DNA from: Dryococelus australis
Taxonomy: Eukaryota; Arthropoda; Insecta; Phasmatodea; Phasmatidae
Length of the DNA stretch: 64,000 nt
NCBI GenBank assembly: GCA_029891345.1
Contig: CM056995.1
Span: 81,903,895 to 81,967,894 of the forward strand
Reading direction: 5' to 3'
Of this stretch, positions 46,595-57,189 are shown in pieces. Within the stretch, counting starts at the first letter, position 1. Every line of letters starts with the position of its first letter. The notes under the pieces are model-generated. The model ran no database searches. It saw only the letters and a program-made list of their open reading frames with translations, and was not told the origin of the DNA. A program made the position numbers and the translations under genes.

Positions 46595-46900
46595 TACCTG
46601 CTCCTCACTCTCCCTTCATGCTCCATGTCCCCGAAGACTTATTTCAATACTATTCTCGTCATGCGTATACTTTTCCAACGATTTACGGGGAATTAATTAT
46701 TTTAGAATGTATGCACGGTATACGAATGCGGTTAAGCGGGATATTAGAATGTAGGAAAAAATAAATATATATTACTTTGCGTGCGTTAAAAACGAATTAA
46801 TTCAAATGTTATCAAGTGGAATGAATAATGATTATAAAAGTTCAGTTTACAGAAAGGTACCCAGGGATTCGTTGTAATTTTTTTTTGTTCCGCGTGACGG
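46595..46900. other. No feature recognised
   Basis: Short spacer with no supported ORF. Confidence 0.35.
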
Positions 46901-47335
46901 AGCGCGAAGCAGGTCTCGAGGGAAGCCACGGCGAGCGGATGGCCGTCGGGGAGCAGAGGTCACCGCCACGTCGCTAATACACCGCACACAGCAGGAGCAG
47001 GTAACTTGGTGACGGCGCTGCGCTGTTGACTCGGCCGCCACCACCGGCCGTTGTTTTAACTCCTGAATCTCAATTGCCGGACCGACGGAACAGCCCTACG
47101 TGTTTACCCGCAGGTCGCTGTTGCGCCTTCCACCCCCGCCGACCATGGTGCTCGTCGCCCACCAAACCCGGTTCAAACTTTATTTTCGCTTCTTTGAGCG
47201 CGTCCCGTAAAGCAGCTATACGCGCGCCCTGCGTTCTCAACAATCCCCCGCGTCGCGAAAATAAACATTCCCTATTCGCTACCGCAGCTTCCGTGGCGGA
47301 TTCTAATGGCGGCTGATGTCGGTGGAAGGCAGTGG
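46900..47335. promoter_or_regulatory. CpG-rich patch, possible promoter
   Basis: High GC with many CpG in AT-rich surroundings. It contains frames open on + (47026-47316) and GCCGCCAT-like motifs on the minus strand (about 47306). Direction and gene cannot be determined; it could also be an exon or a repeat. Confidence 0.25.
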
Positions 47336-47347
47336 CGCGACAACAAA

Positions 47348-47388
47348 AAATTTAGGGGCCAGGGTATTCAGTGCCTGTCCCTAAATTT
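47348..47388. other. Hairpin
   Basis: AAATTTAGGGGCCAGG pairs with CCTGTCCCTAAATTT across a 10-base loop, with one bulge/mismatch. Confidence 0.7.
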
Positions 47389-47389
47389 A

Positions 47390-48155
47390 GTAAAGGGAAA
47401 CTAGATGAGACCGAATGGGCACCCAGACTTAATTTTCTTCCCAGAAATGTGTTGATATAATGTGTACAATCTCCAATGAATCGATGTAAGGTAAGTATTA
47501 CTAATATTTATATATAGTACGTTTTTGCTTTTGGGTCGCTTCCGGATTTTTGCGTGCGGCCTGACGTGGTTATTAAGGAAGAGCGACAGACCCGTGAGAT
47601 ATGGAAATTAAAAGTGGTTATTTTGCAAAGTATCATAAACGACGTCAGATGGATCAACAAATTCAACAAATTCGTGAATAGTGTTAGCCACACATGAATG
47701 TTACGTCTTAACCATCAATAAACACTTACGGGGGTAACAAACACACGTCTTTAGATTGATGACATGATGCTTCCTGATGCTTTAATCCGCCAAATCAGAC
47801 TTACATTATTTACGATTTTTTTTAACTCACGCTGTTTCTGACATTTTGCAAATTATTAATTTTAATACCAACTTATAGTTGTATTATGTTTTCTACTCCA
47901 ATTTCCATTACGAATCATCTCACAGAGATTGTGCCCGTAGTTCAGGTTGTGCTTGTAGTTCGGGTTAATCCTGTATTACAATCTCCAGTGCAAAAAATAT
48001 GCTATACTGAATATTTTACAGCAGGAATCAAATGAATAATTAAACCAGCCCTTTTAACAAAAGTGGCGCAGCCTAACACTATACAAAAATGTCCATTTGC
48101 ACCGTAGTGTCAGTGTGTCGTAATCCATCTTCAGGCCCGAGGCCTGGGTGAAGTG
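47390..48155. other. No feature recognised
   Basis: Mixed DNA without supported features. Confidence 0.35.
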
Positions 48156-48512
48156 GGGGCACTTCAGGCTGCTCACGGTAAAATTAACACTTTTGAAAGC
48201 CCTGCCTAATATATACTTGTATTCACCTTGTGTATTCATTCACGTTATGTAAAATTAACATTGCAACGAGCCTCAATCACTTTATTCCTGCGTCGGTCAA
48301 GTGATACTGTGAAATTATTAGGAAAGTAAATATTCTGTAAATCTGCTCATTTGTGCACTTCGATGCATTAAAAAAACCGGAAAGCAAGAGAAATAATTTA
48401 AGTTATCACAAATGGTTACCTAACACTTTTTATTCGACGTTGATGTATGGAACTACTTTCCGTCCATCGTTACCAGATTTATTGGGCACGTGACACACAG
48501 TGCAGCCTTTCT
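48156..48512 (+). mobile_element. MITE family E, 3'-truncated copy
   Basis: Begins AGGCTGCTCACGGTAAAAT and follows the E order (TTCCTGCGTCGGTCAAGTG, AAATGGTTACCTAACAC, CCATCGTTACCAG). It breaks off near 48512. Confidence 0.75.
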
Positions 48513-48585
48513 AGGAGTAAGGACGTAATACTTTATTATCATGAGGAAGTCTATTCGCTGGCTGCTGGGAAATATACACTTGTCA

Positions 48586-48761
48586 AGCAGCGCTCCCGAC
48601 AGATGGCATTACAAAGGAATAAGCGGAGAGACAAGCGAAATAGCAAAAGAGCAACTCGTTTGGCCATGATCCTGTACCTTCGCCTCAGAGATAGGATCAA
48701 AATAACTCGGGAGCATCGTCAATGGACATCGGCTATACGGATGACATTTCCTCTTCGTTGA
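48586..48761 (+). CDS. Basic ORF fragment, unrecognised
   Basis: A frame open from 48447 to 48761 whose last 58 codons (from about 48590) are non-repetitive and very basic: MALQRNKRRDKRNSKRATR, then LRLRDRIKITREH. The earlier part lies in MITE E. I cannot assign a family; it could be the start of a transposase or a chance frame. Confidence 0.25.
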
Positions 48762-48764
48762 TGC

Positions 48765-49365
48765 CCGAAAACACTCATCAAAAACTTATTCGAAGATTGC
48801 TGGTAATTATATAACAACTGCCCTACTGAGCAAGTCTAACAGGATGTTAGTTCTAAGCCGACATTCGTTGGGTGAATGGCATCTGTTATATATATCTAAG
48901 ACATTGGGATACAACGAACATGCACTCGATTGTTAATTTATTTCAGCTGTAGCTCGGCAGTGGAGCTATACTGCAGAAGATAACTTCTCATTTCAACGTT
49001 TAGATCTCTTGAAAGACTTTTCCAGCACTCTGGCATCAGGAGCTAAAATACACATTCCATGTTTCCTGATGTTAACTGGAACGAAAATGACCGTGGCCAA
49101 CTGAAAGAGACCTTGCTATCGGGGGAAAAATTACTCCAGACTCTATCAACAAACAACACAGGGCAACACCTCGACAGTTTCGTCACAGGTAATACACATG
49201 GAAATATACGAGCATCGTTGCTACGATGCTTTATTACGCCAGCGCTCAACACTCACATTTTGGACATTGATGCTGACTGAACTAAATCCGTTCCATTTAA
49301 TGATACAAATTCCATTTATTTTCCACGTGACTCTCTGTATTAAATATTTGGGAAATTAGCTTCTT
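48765..49365. other. Unannotated DNA
   Basis: Overlapping frames on both strands at 49043-49280 with no recognisable domain. Confidence 0.3.
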
Positions 49366-49367
49366 TC

Positions 49368-49665
49368 TTTCAGTGGTGGCTAGAGATTCCAATGCTGATG
49401 GGATACTCGTAACGATTTCCACATGTTTTTAATTACTCTTTCGGCCGGTGGTGGCAAAGATTTAACTGCTAATAAAATTGTCAGTAATTATGAAACATTG
49501 ATTTTCTGTTAGCGGTAGCTAAAGATTTCGCTGCTAACGCGATAGTCGTAAATTATTGTATTAACTCGTAACAATTTCTATTGATTTTAAATAATTTTTC
49601 TACCAGAAATAGCTAAATATTTTACTGCTGGTGCAACAGTTCTCTCTCACTTTAATTAATTGTTT
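49368..49665. repeat. Degenerate minisatellite, about 4 units of 65-90 bp
   Basis: Each unit has GTGGCTAGAGATT / GTGGCAAAGATTTAACTGC / GTAGCTAAAGATTTCGCTGC / ATAGCTAAATATTTTACTGC followed by a GTxxTAATTAT-type segment. Confidence 0.7.
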
Positions 49666-49669
49666 AAAT

Positions 49670-50825
49670 TAGTAAACTTTCAACATTAAAAGTATTATAC
49701 ATATGAAAAGGTGGCGATTTCGAAAAGTCTTATGCCAAACATAATATTATATCCTTATTAGGACTTGTGCTATCCTGCTAAGTGCCAAGAATCTCACTAC
49801 AATGCTGTGTTAATGATGACCGAATATGTCTAGTTGTGTCCTGGTGATGGGATAATATTATGTTTAAAACATGACTTCAGACACGGTCGCTTTTCATATG
49901 ATAAGTTATTCTTGTCATTTTTACATCATACATATGTAGTGTGTGTATATACAGACAGCTGGGTCATGTTGAGAAGCTTAGTTTAGCTGTGCTCAAGTTG
50001 AAAGGCACTTCCTCTCAGCTAGTGACAGCAACTGTCATATGTATCACAGAGACGTCACTCGTGGGTCCAGCAACAGTAGCATTAATGACATTGTTTGAAG
50101 TTGGTACGCCGCGATCGAAACCTTCAGTTGTTTAATGCCTATGCTGTTTTGTACGGATTCGACTACTCTATCGGACGAACATGATGTCGCGCCGAGTGTC
50201 ATTCAAACATATTTCGCGTTCGTGCTGTAAAGCCTCGTCTTCCCTTGGAAACATAATACCAGAAACACTTTTTCGAAGCAGCTTACAAAGTGTTTCGTTA
50301 GTTTCATATTTTGTATGTGTGTATGTGTGTGAGTGTGTATGTATATATATATATAGTTTGCAAACAGTCCGGAAACTGTTTCCAAACAAAAGAGAACCAA
50401 TTAGGAAACACAAACTCGGGTTTATTTGGAGACAGAAGCGATTTTTCGTGTCTAAATGTCTTCGGTAATAGGATTGGGGAAACAAGTTAGTCTTTGGCCA
50501 TCAGTCAGTTCGGTTTCCTCGCCTGTCAAATGCGCAAATAACAGTTTTTGTGAGTAAGCTACCGACTGTTGTCAGTAATTGGTAACTTTATTAAAACTAG
50601 TGCGTGGACACACGATAACGCAGTTAAACTCATTGAGAAGTTTTATTCTCGGCCAATTCTGTGGCATACAACAAATTCAGAACATCAAAATATCCTCTCC
50701 TAGGCAGTAATGTCACATGGTTTATAATAAAATATAATAGCGAGAGTTGCTACTTCTTCTGGCAACAACTGAAAGATAACTGCAGTCTAGATATAACACG
50801 GTACCGAAATAGTGTTTTTGAAACA
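49670..50825. other. Unannotated DNA with GT/TA microsatellite
   Basis: Microsatellite at 50313-50355. Nearby DNA is rich in GTTTC and GAAAC palindromes (50225-50400 and 50800-50930), giving weak inverted repeats. Confidence 0.4.
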
Positions 50826-50830
50826 TGCGT

Positions 50831-50848
50831 TTCAGGAACATTCTCGAA
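50831..50848. promoter_or_regulatory. Four-unit heat-shock-element-like sequence
   Basis: TTCAGGAACATTCTCGAA is four perfectly alternating TTC/GAA units with two-base spacing, the consensus for heat shock factor binding. No nearby gene is recognised, so function is unproven. Confidence 0.5.
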
Positions 50849-50933
50849 AATGTTCACAAACAATTTACAAACTGTTTGGAAACGACATGAAAATATGTTC
50901 AGACAAATGTTTCGAAGTGTAGAAGAGGCTTAA

Positions 50934-51396
50934 GGCTTCCGTCTACCTGGAGATTTTCTTCCGCGTTTGAGGTCGAGAAGTGAGGGAGCAACAAGGGCGA
51001 CACTGCCACGTACATCAAGTGCGCCATCGCCGCTAAGTGCAAGGATCTCAACTGGCGTGCAGTGTTCTCGTCATGCTGCGTGTATCTATGGGACTTTCAG
51101 CGGCGACCTTAGTATTTTATTGGTAGAAAGTCTGTTGGAAGGTTCAATGCAGGACCATTGAGAAGTTTTGTAAGTATCTGGCGCGTATATTTTGAGATAC
51201 AGCGCTTTGATAAACCGTACTCTGGAATGGTGTTTCTAACGTGCGTGACATCTTGAAAACACTTGACAGCCCTCGTCTGAAGTGTATTTTCCTTTCGTAG
51301 ATCAGCACACTGGACGCTCGTTTAACAGTTTCGTAGGGAAACGTGTATTTCAAACACTCTGCAGCGGAGTTCAAGCGGGGCAGGTAGGCGGAGACC
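50934..51396. mobile_element. Palindromic TTAA-flanked element, family D
   Basis: TTAA at 50930-50933 and 51397-51400. Ends GGCTTCCGTCTACCTGG and, inverted, GGTCTCCGCCTACCTGC. Its complement matches the left arm of the chimeric element at 37170-37625 throughout (for example CCAGTGTGCTGAT). It shares TTAA with the adjacent family C copy. Confidence 0.8.
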
Positions 51397-51400
51397 TTAA

Positions 51401-51690
51401 GGGGAATAGTGCATGAAAGCAGCATGTTTACCCGATTTTCAGCAGCTTTTTACGTTGAGAGATATTCACTGCCTTCTTTAATGTCGAAGCAATAATGGAA
51501 GAAAATCATTATTTTTCCGTGTCTGCAATCAGTGCTCCGAGAATCACGAACTCAGTGAATTTGTAACAATGTAAGAAGGTGTTCAAAATTGTCATTTATG
51601 TCTTGTCGAGAAAAAAATTTCGGAAAAACCTCTCCAAAAAATGTTATGACAAAAATGTTATAAATATACCGTTTTCGTGTACCTTTCCCC
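51401..51690. mobile_element. Palindromic MITE, family C, copy 2
   Basis: Begins GGGGAATAGTGCATGAAAGC after the TTAA shared with family D. It matches copy 1 through AATGTAAGAAGGTGTTC and CGTTTTCGTG. The right end lacks a clear TTAA (it ends near TTTCCCC). Confidence 0.8.
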
Positions 51691-52266
51691 CGCAGCCATT
51701 GCAGAAGAAAGTGACGTGGGAGCACGTCCTAAGCGGTTGTCGATCTCGTTTCCAAGTGCAGGGAGGAAAGCAGCTCACAAGCGAGGCTCACGTTTCGACT
51801 GCCCCTTCCCCTCTTCACCCGTACCACCTTTTTATAACCGCCATGCACCCCTCCACTTCAGGCTGGTCAATATTTCAAATCGCGTGATCCCCGGTCAGCC
51901 GGTTTGCCGGCGTGGGGGGTGGATATAGAAGGAAGAAAAAAGGATCCCCTGTTGTCGATAATAGACTTCTCACCGCCTTAAAGGCCGAAGGGTATTGGAA
52001 GAAATGCCCTCAACATCTCTCCCCTATCCCCCCCCCTTTTCTTTTAAATCGCAGGCGAGTCTTTGACGCTATCTGCCTTCTTTTTTCTGTTGTTTGTCGC
52101 GTGGTCCAGTACAACACACACCGCCTCAGATTTCCCCTCGGCCTTCGTCGTAACCTCGGGCAGTCACGCTCACCTCGCCGGTGTCATGCCAAAGGAAACA
52201 GAAAAGGAAGGGGGGAGGAGAGGCTTGTAGAAGGGTTTGTCAGGATGGTCATTTCATTTATAAGTT

Positions 52267-52268
<2 letters not shown>
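51691..52268. other. GC-richer unannotated DNA
   Basis: Frames open on + here have no recognisable domain and one runs into the GA tract. Confidence 0.3.
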
Positions 52269-52314
<46 letters not shown>

Positions 52315-52327
52315 TATATATATATAT
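52269..52327. repeat. (GA)n followed by (TA)n microsatellite
   Basis: About 43 bases of GA then 16 of TA, directly at the 3' end of the following minus-strand SINE, so probably grown from its tail. Confidence 0.95.
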
Positions 52328-52545
52328 TGGCAGCCCTTAACAACGAGGTCTTAACAGCCGATGAGGGTGAAATAAGGTGAGAATGGAGTAGCACCGGAAT
52401 GAAAGGGCGTGGGAAATGGCAGAACCTCGAGAAAACCCGCCGTACAGCGGCATCGCCCCGCACGATTCTCGCTTGCGAAAATCCGAGAGTGGCCTGGCCG
52501 GTATTAAACTCGGTTTGTCTTGCTGGGGGGTCATTTCATTTTAGT
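52328..52545 (-). repeat. SINE family 1
   Basis: Plus-strand view: AGGTCTTAACAGCCGATGAG, then GTACAGCGGCATCGCC and CTTGCGAAAATCCGAGAG. Near full length, head diverged. Confidence 0.85.
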
Positions 52546-54111
52546 ACGCCCATATTTCAAGTAGGGAAATTGATAAGTAAGTCGAAAAAAGACATGGTCA
52601 TAGCTATTTGTGTCGTTTAACCGTTGAGTACTATGAACAATCTTAGTACGAGCTCAATAATAATAAGCCTGAAAAAACAATTCAAATGTAAAAAAAAAAT
52701 ACTACAGTAAACTTTCTAAAATAAAATGGGAATTTTTTACTTGTACACCGTATGGGAAATGTGCTACCTATTAATGTTCAAGTATAAGAATGCCACTATA
52801 CAAAGTTCGAAGTTAGCATTAGAAGTTTTCCTAGACAAATAGAAGGAAGCTATGGATTTATTGAAGAAAACTATAAAATCCGCTCTTCTTCAATACGTGT
52901 ATACAATTTATTTACAAATAATTTCTTGAGAGTGTGTACTACATAATTCTTAGTATGTGTACTACCTTAAAACCCCAATAATTTACTGTCAACAATGAAA
53001 TGAAATCGGGTACGAAATTGTTACAGCAGTAGTCCACATTACATCCTGGAGGCTAAGTCTCCCTACAAGACGATGATTCATGGCGAAAGTGACGCCAGTA
53101 TGATGACAAAAAGTGTTGTTCTGCTCCAAGTCGTAACCATGGAGAGTATATATATATATTCAGAGAAGAATAAGCTGAAAGTTTATGCGAACGTGGTCGC
53201 CACATTGTTGGCAAGTGTTAGGCCGTGTAACTGGATTTCGGACGTCAGCGCTCATCATCTTCAAACGCAAAATTCAAATACTTGGCAAGCAATTGCCGTG
53301 TCCTGCGTGAGTGGTAAAGGACAGCACATGCACTAGCATCAAACAGCCACAACGAGCAGTGAATCTCGGACAATCCGAGATTCTTCGCGCGTCAACAGGC
53401 GTCACTGGTGCCACAGATCAAGAGCAACGTTAAAAATGAAGAGTGCGAATAATTGTGATTTGATTATATCGAAGAAGTTTGTAAGAGACGGATGTTAATG
53501 ATCATGTGTATCCTGACCACCTGGCTTGCGAATTAGTCTAACATGACGTGCTGCTTGCTAATCGATTTTGCTTATTAACATCTAAATAACTATTATTTTA
53601 AAATTTTTAAAATTTTTAAACTCTATGTGTTACAAGTCTATAACTTTAAAATTCTGTAAACTAATCTCTATAAAATTTTGCGCTATTCCAAAAATACATA
53701 TTGAATACATAACGGTTTGGCAAACACGGATATCATATATAGCAGTCTATGAAAAGGTATTTTTTTCAATGTTTATAAAGTGTTAAAACAATTGGGCGTG
53801 AGTAGTGTATATATGGGGGCTACAGGGACAATGTATTATGAATGGGAGTGTGTGGCTTGTGCAGCTTGAGCAGCTGGGGGGAGGGGATGACTTCGGCTCG
53901 ACTAGCCATAGGAGCTCAGCGGTTACGCCCACTAACCCTTCAAAAATATATGTCTATTTCTAGTAGGCATATTAATTTTATGGGGATAAGGTATATCAAT
54001 TCTTAATAAAATGTATATTTTATCCTGTTTTAAAAAATCTTTTTTTATTGAATTATTATACCTCAATTGTAGATCAGAAGCGTCAAAATTCTCTCATTCA
54101 GTTACTACATA
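52546..54111. other. Unannotated DNA with a perfect hairpin
   Basis: No supported gene. A hairpin at 53361-53383 and a TATATA tract near 53148 are the only structures seen. Confidence 0.35.
53361..53383. other. Perfect 10-bp hairpin, 3-base loop
   Basis: GAATCTCGGA, CAA, TCCGAGATTC. Confidence 0.9.
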
Positions 54112-54119
54112 TCCAGTCT

Positions 54120-55160
54120 CAGGGGTGTATCCAGAGGCTGAGAGGGCTGCAGTCCACCCCCCCTCCCCCATCATCGAAATGACACATATTTTTAAAACCC
54201 TATTATCAAAATTTCAATAATTATATTTATTTATATATTTGTTATTACCCACATGGCACACATTTTACACCCTATATTTAAATGACAATCCTTATATTTA
54301 TTTGTTATTAACCGCACATATGATTACATCTTATACATAAAAATTTAGTTTTCTGAATAAACGAGGGGAAAAATAGTCAAGTACATAGTTCCTAAAATAA
54401 ACACCAATAGCTCTGCTGAGTCATGCGACAGGGAGACTCCCTCCACCCTATAGATTGTTCAGGTAGCTGCTAGGAGGAAGTTTATTTTAACTGTACAAAG
54501 ATAGCAGCACAGGCTTCATTTATCCTGTGTTTAAAGGCATAGTCTTACGGAAATGATGGTAAACACGTTTATAGTTTCGGCCTAGTACTCTGTTCAATGT
54601 CATAGCTGATTTATGTTATGTAGTTTGCCTGTTGGTTATTTAATAATGAAGAGAGTGCAACAAACTTTACTCAGTTTCTGTAAGAAACCAAAAAAACAGT
54701 GCTGCTGAGTCTCTAGTTCCGAGTAAATTACCAACACAGCAGGAAGTTTCTCCATCATTGGCAACGACATCGATACACACACAGACGAGAGATGTGATGC
54801 AGGAAGTCAGTCAACTAAGGTAAAATATTCTCTTCCATGTTCTTTCCCTAACGACATAGGGTCTTCCATAAGTGTTGCAAAATCGTTGAACAATGAGGAG
54901 AAAATTAATGCTATATTTACAGATTTAAAATGTAAGATATTTAAATGACATGGTGATACAATTTACATATGACTATTGTCTTGACCTATTGTAAATTTGT
55001 GTGTATATCTGAGTGCGTTTGCATAAATAGTTTATAACCTCCTTTCCTTTTCTATCTTTCCACTGTGACTTGTGAACGATGTACTACTAGTGACAATACT
55101 AATATCCATCAGTCCCCCCCCCCCCCTTTACCAGAAAAAAATTTCTGGATACTCCCCCGT
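54120..55160 (+). mobile_element. hAT element with TTF-type transposase remnant
   Basis: Ends CAGGGGTGTATCCAGAGG and, inverted, ACGGGGGAGTATCCAGA; both are followed by C/G runs. Flanks TCCAGTCT (54112-54119) and ACCAGTCT (55161-55168) match 7 of 8, the hAT duplication length. At 1041 bp it is far too short to encode a full transposase. Confidence 0.8.
54646..54830 (+). pseudogene. hAT transposase N-terminus (TTF/zinc-finger type), truncated
   Basis: ATG at 54646 opens MKRVQQTLLSFCKKPKKQCC, then a stop. This is the K-x-QxTLLSFFxK start of hAT transposases with a TTF zinc finger. Only the leader remains; the finger and catalytic domains are gone. Confidence 0.6.
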
Positions 55161-55484
55161 ACCAGTCTCCTCTTGAAGTCTAATTGTTACACGATGTCAG
55201 CATCTGCACATTATTCACTGTCTCGACTGGACATTATGTATGACACTTGGCTATATTTATGTATGTACATGTTACAAATACAAATCCATCATACGATTAG
55301 CAACCACGTGTACAAGTATGTTATAATGATAATAGGGATCAGCATTAACAAACTTTTTTTTTGCATTCTTGGTGTTAATTTAAATACAAATAGTGCTAGG
55401 CACATAAGACTTGAAATGTACCAGCGCAGCTCGGATGATATTCTTATCTTTCGTGCTCTTCTCAGACATCAAAACTTCGTTCAT

Positions 55485-55995
55485 CACAATCCTCCTCACC
55501 AATCCCCAGCAACCCTCCGCATCAAACCTCAGCAATACTCACCAATCCTCTTCATCAATCTTCACCAATCTTCTTCCGCAGTCCTCCCTAATCCTCCTCA
55601 ATCTTTCTCAATACTCACCAATCATCCGGAATCCTCCTCCTCCCCAGTCCTTACCAATATTCACCAATCTTAATCAAAAATCCTCACCAATCCTCCTCGT
55701 CAATCAACACAAATCATCCTCACTCCACTGCAATCCTCGTCAATCCTCCTCAGCAATCCTCAGCAATCCTTAGCAATACTCTTTTCAATTCTCCGCAATC
55801 CTCCTCTGTAACCCCATCAATCCTTCTCAATACTCACCAATCCACTTTGGTAATCCTCACTAGTCCTCCTCAGCCATCATTACCAATCCTCAACAATCCT
55901 TCGTAATCCTCACCATCTCCACCAATTCTTTGCAATTTTCTCTAATCTTTCGTTCAATCCTTATCCCTTGTTCAATCCTTCGATCAGTCCTTCGG
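55485..55995 (+). repeat. Degenerate CAATCCTC-type satellite, about 500 bp
   Basis: Dozens of imperfect units of about 8-10 bases around CAATCCTC(A/C) with one strand almost free of G. Open frames through it (55065-55673, 55411-55773) are Ser/Pro/Asn-rich artefacts of the repeat. Confidence 0.92.
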
Positions 55996-56224
55996 TTTTC
56001 CCCACCCATTTGTATAGAGTTCATTTGCCTGCTACCTACACATATTTGTACTTGACAACTGCATTAATGTTTTTGTATGCAGTAATACTATCCATGCATT
56101 TTTTATACTTCAGTATTCATTAATATTCTGTAGGTAGTTCTGTACTTTCATATTCTAGTACCCATAGTTGTGAGGTAAATAAGGATACGATACACAAAAA
56201 TAAAGAAAAACTATTATTCCATAA
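55996..56224. other. Unannotated AT-rich DNA
   Basis: No feature seen. Confidence 0.4.
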
Positions 56225-56232
56225 TAAAATCT

Positions 56233-56238
56233 TTTATT
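56233..56238 (-). terminator. Poly(A) signal AATAAA
   Basis: AATAAA on the minus strand about 40 bases after the stop codon of the minus-strand gene at 56279. Confidence 0.5.
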
Positions 56239-56278
56239 ATTTTGTAATTACAATTTTAGAATAAAGAAGTTTATCATA

Positions 56279-57188
56279 TCATGCCATATAGCCCCTCTCC
56301 TCCTGTTCTCTAATGACTGGAGATATCTCGTTAATGCGCCAGAATTCTCCACCTTGTTGGAAAGCGATCCATTGTCTCGGCATATCAATGAGTTCATTCG
56401 GGTCTTCGGGAAATAGGTAGCCAGTATTCTCAGCGTCTTCTGCCTTCTTCACTGTGCTCGTTGCAGCAAATATGGTAGAGAGATGTGTAAGGGCATCGAA
56501 AAAAAGAGTCGTCGTCCTCAGCACCATAAGTGTCATGTTCATTTTCATCAGTGCTGTCTTCATAATAGTATTTACCTCCTGTTTCGTCCTCATTATGAAG
56601 TAAGTTTACTGATAGCAGTTCATTTTCAAGTTTATATATTCCATGCGAAAGTCTCCTTAGTGTACATTCTACACAAATCGACTCTACTGAACGACGTAGG
56701 TAACTCATTCCATCTTTAGCATTAACTGCCCCATCATAAACGCCTTTCGAATAAGTACCCTTCGGTGCAGCAAGGGGTAGTGGCAGCAATACTTGCCGGC
56801 TCTCATAAGAAGAATCCTTGAAGTTCTTGATGTGGTTTTGTAATGTATTGTCTTGCGAAAAATGCATGTGACCACTGTCGTATTGTTTCCTCTTGCGAAA
56901 AGGATTCTTCGTACAGACGGTTCTCTCATGACGCCGAGCATTTTTACCGACAGTGACAACTATATCGTAGAATCGGCACTGACAACAATATGTATATATC
57001 GCCTGCACCTCTCCAAGTGACCTTTGTTTGTTGTTGTTGTTGTTCGACCACAGTACCATGCGATTGGCGAACAGAAATTTTTTTTGCAGAGAGATGCTAA
57101 GAGACCCAGTTTGGTACCGCATGCGGGTGTACCTGGCACAAATAAATCTTGCTTTCCAAACCAGCCTATCTATGTGAACGCGCAATCA
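56279..57188 (-). pseudogene. Unrecognised zinc-finger-like gene or terminal exon, one frameshift
   Basis: Minus strand, open without interruption from a stop at about 57188 to 56430. In the overlapping frame it is open to a TGA at 56279-56281. The switch point is a run of seven T at about 56498 (in GACTCTTTTTTTCGATG); one T less would make a single frame. Features in order: YCCQC with RRHERTVC about 20 residues on (C2HC zinc-finger-like), a basic KNPFRKRKQ, then YSKGVYDGAVNAKDGM, an acidic stretch (EDSTDENEHD and AEDDD), and a C-terminus with PRQWIAFQQGGEFWR. An AATAAA follows 40 bases downstream. I do not recognise the family; it may be a host gene's last exon, a retrocopy or a transposon/viral gene. 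The T run could equally be an assembly error. Confidence 0.55.
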
Positions 57189-57189
57189 T

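Noticed and set aside
51912-52340. 142-codon frame on +
   Set aside because: Its end is RE and IY repeats from the GA/TA microsatellite; the rest has no recognisable domain.
55065-55773. Long open frames of 202 and 120 codons on +
   Set aside because: They run through the CAATCCTC satellite and are Ser/Pro/Asn-rich only because of the repeat.
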